27,942 nucleotides of DNA from CAYVZU01 sp964455935. Lineage in GTDB: Bacteria > Fibrobacterota > CAYVZU01. The DNA is taken from the NCBI GenBank assembly GCA_964455935.1, contig CAYVZU010000042.1, positions 1 through 27,942 on the forward strand, in the 5' to 3' direction. This document shows positions 23,700-27,942 of this stretch, piece after piece; positions within the stretch are counted from its first letter, which is position 1; each line of letters opens with the position of its first letter. The notes below the pieces were generated by a model. It saw only the letters and a list, made by a program, of their open reading frames with translations. It searched no databases and was not told the DNA's origin. The position numbers were made by a program, and so were the translations under genes.

Positions 23700-24626
23700 T
23701 CAGCCGACATCCACCACATCATCCCTGAACCTGTCCTTCACCTTTCCAAAAATCCGCCCTCCGTATAGCATCAGCACCAAGCCGACTAAAATCAGCGGCA
23801 TGCCGAGAAACAGCAGTGGTGTTGATTTTTCTTTGCCCACGAAAATGCCGATCAGCACCGCGATCAATGGGTTGATGATCGCATAGCTCACAACGCGGAT
23901 CGATGGTTCGTGTTTGAGAAGATAGGAATAGCAGTAGAACGCGACGCCGCCGAAAACGGTAAGATAGGCGCAGCCGATCCATGAACGGAGGGTGATTGAC
24001 GGAAGGAGAGCCGGCAGTGGCGCGTACAAGAGTTGAGCGATCAGAAGGCCGATGGTTCCGGCAAACAGCATTTGCAGTCCACTGTTGACCAGCGTATTGG
24101 GGTGGACTTTCATGCGGTGGCCGATGCTTGTAGCCAGGGACCAGCAGAACAGCCCTCCGAACACAATGAATACCCCGGGCGTGAATGAGGACGCAAAGGA
24201 GCGTCCGTTATACAGAATGAGTATCACCCCCGCAAGTCCGGAGATCATCCCGGTCAGCCTGAACGTGGCGAGGTTTTCGCCGAACAATGCGCGGTTGAAC
24301 GCTGCCACGCAAAACGGCGTTGATGCGACGATAATCGCCGCAAGATAGCTATCGACGGTTTGCTGCGCCACCGATACGAGGCCGTTGCCCAATAGCAGCA
24401 GCAAAAGGCCCATGATCAGCGCCGAAAGAAGCTCTTGGCGCGAAGGGCGCCTGGTCAACACGCCGGAAAAAAGCGAAAGCAGCACAAAAGCCGCTCCGCC
24501 AATAAAAAAGCGCGTCCCAACCAGGTAGAACGGCGGCATGGATTCCACGCCGAGCCGGATGAAATAATAGGTCGATCCCCAGACGATGTAGATGACGAGA
24601 TAGGAAAGGATGCATTTGATTTTCAA
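23700..24626 (-). CDS. EamA/DMT-family transporter (RhaT-like permease)
   Basis: This 308-residue membrane protein has ten predicted segments in two EamA halves. The N-terminus YIVWGSTYYFIRLGVESMPPF is a strong family signature, and the second half carries YCYSYLLKHEPSIRVVSYAIINPLIAVLIG. Such transporters export amino acids, metabolites or drugs; the substrate is unknown. The start is a TTG (24624-24626): an in-frame stop (TGA) lies 9 bases upstream of it and no in-frame ATG occurs until well inside the first segment. GAGAA at about 24631-24635 may be the ribosome binding site. It follows nagA by 65 bases and may be in the same transcript. Confidence 0.85.
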   Translation of the reverse strand: MKIKCILSYLVIYIVWGSTYYFIRLGVESMPPFYLVGTRFFIGGAAFVLLSLFSGVLTRRPSRQELLSALIMGLLLLLLGNGLVSVAQQTVDSYLAAIIVASTPFCVAAFNRALFGENLATFRLTGMISGLAGVILILYNGRSFASSFTPGVFIVFGGLFCWSLATSIGHRMKVHPNTLVNSGLQMLFAGTIGLLIAQLLYAPLPALLPSITLRSWIGCAYLTVFGGVAFYCYSYLLKHEPSIRVVSYAIINPLIAVLIGIFVGKEKSTPLLFLGMPLILVGLVLMLYGGRIFGKVKDRFRDDVVDVG

Positions 24627-24691
24627 ATCAGGTTCTCATTAAAAAAAGGGGGGCTGTGCTATTCCGGGGGCCGTTCGGCGCTGGAAGTAAG

Positions 24692-25861
24692 CTAGCGAGA
24701 CGGTCCCATTCCCGCTTCGGCTTGGTATGCGATCCGGCCATCCACCATTGTTTTCCAGACCGAAAGGTCCTCATTGAGCAGAACCAAATCCGCGTCTTTG
24801 CCAACCTGAATCGAGCCTTTGCGGTCGAACACGCCAATTGCCCTGGCCGGGCTCTCAGTCATAGTTTGGATTGCGGTTTCGAGAGAGCAGTCCGTGAAAT
24901 GCATAACGCGCGGCAGGAGCTCGCCCAATCCAAGGGCGGTGCCGATCAGAGTCCCGTCTTTATACCGGGCGGCGCCGCCGATGGATTTATAGGGTATGCC
25001 GTTGTAAACGAAAGAACCGTCGCCCAGGCCCATGGCTTGTATGCCATCGGTGATCGAAACAAAGCGCTCAGACCCCAGCAGTTCAAAAGCCATTCGCACA
25101 ACAGCGGGGTGAAGATGCACTCCATCCGGGATCACCTGAACCGAAACATTCCGGCTCTCGAAAATGGCAGCCAGAGGACCGGGAGTGCGATGATGCAAAG
25201 AAGGCATGGCGTTGAATAAATGCGTGGCATGGGTAATCCCGGCACGGATTCCGTCCAGCGATTGCTCGTAGGACGCCAGCGTGTGACCCAGGGAGGCCAC
25301 CACGCCGCAGTCCGCAAGCGTTCGAACCAGGCCAAGACAGCCCTCCAGCTCCGGCGCAATTGTCATCATTGACAGATGGCCCTGGCAGATCCCAAAGATC
25401 TGATCCAAAGTGTCCGACGAGGGCTTCCCAATGCCATCCGGCTGAATCATTCCTCTCTTGCCGGGCGAGATAAAAGGACCCTCAAGATGAATTCCAAGCA
25501 TATTGGCGCCGCCCAGGTCCTGACCGAAAAGACCTGCGCAAACATCCAAGTGCTTATTATTTCCCTGAGGCCGGTAAACGGTTGTGGCCAGAAAAGAAGT
25601 GGTTCCAAAGCGAGCGCATACCGCGGCAATCTTGCGGAGAGCATCGGGCGTTGCGTCGAGAACATCGCATCCACCGGCGCCCTGAATATGGACATCGATG
25701 AATCCGGGCGCCAACAATCGGCCCTGCGCGTTCAGGCAGGAATCGGTTGTGCAAGGCGAGGCCGGCTCAATGGCCGCAATCCGGCCGTCGCGCACGCGAA
25801 TCGTGGAGAGCCGATTGCCTGTAGTTGGGAGCCGGCAATTCGCGATGGTCAGGTGTGCCAT
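24692..25861 (-). CDS. nagA: N-acetylglucosamine-6-phosphate deacetylase
   Basis: NagA removes acetate from GlcNAc-6-phosphate in amino-sugar catabolism or cell-wall recycling. The 389-residue protein has the amidohydrolase layout: GFIDVHIQGAGG (53-64), HLEGPFI with metal ligand Glu128 (125-131), GHT with His193, THLFNAM with His214 (213-219), and TDGIQAMG with the catalytic Asp272. Its ATG shares one base with the apgM stop (TGATG), so translation is coupled. No nagB or kinase gene is nearby within the window. Confidence 0.94.
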   Translation of the reverse strand: MAHLTIANCRLPTTGNRLSTIRVRDGRIAAIEPASPCTTDSCLNAQGRLLAPGFIDVHIQGAGGCDVLDATPDALRKIAAVCARFGTTSFLATTVYRPQGNNKHLDVCAGLFGQDLGGANMLGIHLEGPFISPGKRGMIQPDGIGKPSSDTLDQIFGICQGHLSMMTIAPELEGCLGLVRTLADCGVVASLGHTLASYEQSLDGIRAGITHATHLFNAMPSLHHRTPGPLAAIFESRNVSVQVIPDGVHLHPAVVRMAFELLGSERFVSITDGIQAMGLGDGSFVYNGIPYKSIGGAARYKDGTLIGTALGLGELLPRVMHFTDCSLETAIQTMTESPARAIGVFDRKGSIQVGKDADLVLLNEDLSVWKTMVDGRIAYQAEAGMGPSR

Positions 25862-27066
25862 CAGGCACCTTCAACCAGCAACCGGAACAGCTCGTGCCCG
25901 GCTTCAATCCGATACGTTCCGCGGGTTGCCTCAATCTCGGTGAAGCGCTGCATGCCATCGGGTGTGCCGAGCGACGGATAAAGCACAAACGGGACCGGTT
26001 CGCGGCTGTGTGTCTTTAGTTCAATGGGCGTCGCATGATCGGGCATAATCAGCATCCGGAATGGCTCGCCGGACTGCTCCAACCCCGCCAAAAGTGGACC
26101 AACCACTTTGGCATCGAAATCCTCAATGGCCTGTTTCTTCACTTCCCACTTGCCGCTATGGCCCGCCTCGTCAGGGGCCTCGATGTGCAAATAAACGAAA
26201 TCGCTGCCGCGGAGCACGTGAAGAGCCGCCTCAACTTTGCCGGCATAATTGGTGTCGATGTAACCCGTTGCGCCCGCGACGCGTATCACTTCCAGCCCGG
26301 CGCAAAGCCCGATTCCGCGCACCAGGTCGACGGCGGAGATCACCGCGCCATGCAAACCCCACCTCGACGGAATGGAGGGGAGTTGCACCGAACCGCCCTG
26401 GCCCCAAAGCCAGATCATGTTGGCGGGCGCCAGTCCGCCGGCTGTGCGGCGAATGTTTTCGGGCGCATTGGAGAGAATCGCGCGCGAACGTGCCATCAGG
26501 TCAACAACAATCTCCGCTTGCTCGCCCTTGGGATAGTACGGCGGAAATTCCTTTCCGGTAAAATCATGCGGCGGCGTTGTTTTCAGTCTGCGGGTGCGCC
26601 AAGCCTCGGGCGCATTGCGATACAGCAGAAGATGCCGGTAACTGACGCCCGGGACGAACTCGACCAGCGCGTCTCCCATTTTGGCTTGCAGGTAGTCCAC
26701 AACCGCCTTTGCATCGGGTGTGGAGATGTGGCCGGCGCAGTAATCGATCAATCGGTTCTCGGTCACGGTAACCAGGTTGCAGCGGAAGGCAATGTCCGAA
26801 GGCCCCAGGTCGCGACCCATGCTCACGGCTTCCAGCGGCGCTCGGCCGGTATAATAGTGCTCGGGGTCGTAGCCCAGAATCGAGAGATTGGCCACGTCGC
26901 TGCCCGGATCGCAGGAATCCGGAATGGTCTTGACCAATCCGCCGCATCCTTCACGCGCAATGCGATCCAGATTCGGAGTGCGGCAAGCCTCGAGCAGAGT
27001 CTTGCCTCCGATTTCTTTCAACGGCCGGTCGGCCATGCCATCGCCGATTACGATTAGATATTTCAT
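25861..27066 (-). CDS. apgM: 2,3-bisphosphoglycerate-independent phosphoglycerate mutase, archaeal type
   Basis: ApgM interconverts 2- and 3-phosphoglycerate in glycolysis and belongs to the alkaline phosphatase superfamily. The 401-residue protein shows GDGMADRP (8-15, metal-binding Asp9), TPNLDRIAREG, PGSDVANLSILGYDP (Ser56 is the likely nucleophile), YTGRAPLEA, and the C-terminal MPDHATP metal site. The start at 27066 is preceded by AAGGCGA, and the longer frame from 27114 adds an arginine-rich stretch foreign to the family. It is coupled to nagA. Confidence 0.93.
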   Translation of the reverse strand: MKYLIVIGDGMADRPLKEIGGKTLLEACRTPNLDRIAREGCGGLVKTIPDSCDPGSDVANLSILGYDPEHYYTGRAPLEAVSMGRDLGPSDIAFRCNLVTVTENRLIDYCAGHISTPDAKAVVDYLQAKMGDALVEFVPGVSYRHLLLYRNAPEAWRTRRLKTTPPHDFTGKEFPPYYPKGEQAEIVVDLMARSRAILSNAPENIRRTAGGLAPANMIWLWGQGGSVQLPSIPSRWGLHGAVISAVDLVRGIGLCAGLEVIRVAGATGYIDTNYAGKVEAALHVLRGSDFVYLHIEAPDEAGHSGKWEVKKQAIEDFDAKVVGPLLAGLEQSGEPFRMLIMPDHATPIELKTHSREPVPFVLYPSLGTPDGMQRFTEIEATRGTYRIEAGHELFRLLVEGA

Positions 27067-27223
27067 TGCTCGCCTTGCGGCCCTTTCGCCTCTATGGCTG
27101 CGTGCGCTCGCCATTGACGGCTCCGGGCCGCGGCTGCGCTTCCCCGCGAAATATGATTCCGTGGGGACCCCAATCCTGCAATCTTGCCAATTTCGTCAAT
27201 GATGAAGCGCAAATCTGCCTTTC

Positions 27224-27942
27224 TTATCTCTGATTGTGGTACTCCCTGTACCAAGCCACAAATTGTTTGATGCCTTCGGCGATGTTGGTTCTGGGCTCGA
27301 ACCCCAGCTTTTTTCGTGCACGCTCGATATCCGCATAGGTGGCCGGCACATCGCCGGGCTGCATGGGAAGGAACTCCTTTTTCGCCTCGACACCCAGTTC
27401 TCGTTCCAAGAGGGCTATCATTTCCGAGAGCTTCTCGGACCTGTGATTGCCCAAATTGAAAATTTCATACGGATCAAGGCCGTCACGGTCCAAACAAGCC
27501 ACGATGCCCTGAACAATATCGTCAACAAACGTGAAATCGCGCTCCATGTTGCCGTGATTGAAGATCTGGATGGGCTTTCCGCTCAAGATGGATTTCGTGA
27601 AAAGCCACATGGCCATGTCCGGCCTGCCCCAAGGGCCATACACCGTAAAGAACCGAAGGCCAATGGTCTGGAAACCATACAGGTGCGTATAGGTGTGCGC
27701 CATCAGCTCATTGGCCTTCTTTGTCGCCGCATAAAGGCTGATGGGCTTGTCCACCGAATCGTTTTCCGAAAAGGGCAACCGCTCGTTTCCTCCGTACACG
27801 CTGGAGGAGGATGCATACACAAGCCGCTTGACTCCACAATGGCGGCAAGCCTCCAGAATATTGAGGAATCCCACCAGATTGGATTCCGCGTAAACTTCGG
27901 GATGCTCCAGGGAATATCGAACCCCGGCCTGGGCCGCCAGGG
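27224..27942 (-). CDS. NAD-dependent nucleotide-sugar epimerase, UDP-glucuronate 4-epimerase-like (partial)
   Basis: The gene runs off the window at its 5' end; the frame is open to base 27942, beginning LAAQAGVRYSLEHPEVY. This short-chain dehydrogenase/epimerase retains YASSSSVYGG, the catalytic YxxxK in SLYAATKKANELMAHTYTHLYG, LRFFTVYGPWGRPDMA, and RDFTFVDDIVQGIVACL. These stretches are closest to UDP-glucuronate 4-epimerases of capsule and LPS synthesis, although other UDP-sugar epimerases are possible. The N-terminal Rossmann GxxGxxG lies outside the window. A 157-base gap with no recognisable signal separates it from apgM. Confidence 0.88.
   Translation of the reverse strand, partial: LAAQAGVRYSLEHPEVYAESNLVGFLNILEACRHCGVKRLVYASSSSVYGGNERLPFSENDSVDKPISLYAATKKANELMAHTYTHLYGFQTIGLRFFTVYGPWGRPDMAMWLFTKSILSGKPIQIFNHGNMERDFTFVDDIVQGIVACLDRDGLDPYEIFNLGNHRSEKLSEMIALLERELGVEAKKEFLPMQPGDVPATYADIERARKKLGFEPRTNIAEGIKQFVAWYREYHNQR

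Noticed and set aside
24641..24654. A7G6 tract (T-run on the - strand) after nagA as an intrinsic terminator
   Set aside because: No GC-rich hairpin precedes the T-run on the - strand, so a terminator cannot be supported.
25861..27066. ApgM as a replacement for the missing alpha-ribazole phosphatase CobC
   Set aside because: All glycolytic mutase motifs are present and it is coupled to nagA, far from the cob genes; nothing supports a cobamide role.

Overview
The window is from a diderm (Gram-negative type) bacterium with moderately high GC. The sequence encodes a TonB-dependent receptor, an Omp85 protein with a TamB partner, and an OmpA-type protein with thrombospondin type 3 calcium repeats. 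Shine-Dalgarno sites are clear at many genes, and TTG starts are likely at two or more. I cannot place it in a named phylum. The gene style (TSP3-OmpA, archaeal-type ApgM, CbiR) would fit an uncultured FCB-group or deltaproteobacterial-like lineage, but that is a guess.

Layout. (1) 1-2834: a secreted zinc phospholipase C/S1-P1 nuclease family protein and an OmpA/TSP3 protein on +, a small Smr-domain protein on -, and a DUF2007-like small protein on +. (2) 2831-11310, all on -: a cobamide (vitamin B12) uptake and remodelling locus. In transcription order it reads promoter, tRNA-Asn, cobalamin riboswitch, btuF-btuD-btuC ABC importer, second cobalamin riboswitch, BtuB-like TonB receptor, strong hairpin, cbiR, cobU, cobT, cobS. 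(3) 11431-17240 on -: tamB then a TamA-like Omp85 gene, overlapping by 4 bases. (4) 17481-18701 on +: a cation/proton antiporter. (5) 18778-22794 on -: a GT4 glycosyltransferase fused to an alpha-toroid domain, followed by a GH130 glycoside phosphorylase. (6) 23050-23532 on +: an HPP-family membrane protein. (7) 23700-27942 on -: a nucleotide-sugar epimerase cut by the window edge, then apgM, nagA and an EamA transporter.

How the genes work together. The B12 locus is a salvage route. Cobamides enter through the TonB receptor and BtuFCD. CbiR would open the nucleotide loop of unwanted cobamides, CobU activates the resulting cobinamide, CobT activates the lower ligand base, and CobS joins them. 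No corrin-ring genes, adenosyltransferase or CobC phosphatase are present here. Control appears to be by two riboswitches. The 5' one starts only six bases after the 3' CCA of a tRNA-Asn gene, so the tRNA and the B12 operon leader are very probably one transcript. This tRNA-riboswitch junction is the most unusual thing in the window. I found no CRISPR array, phage genes or transposase.
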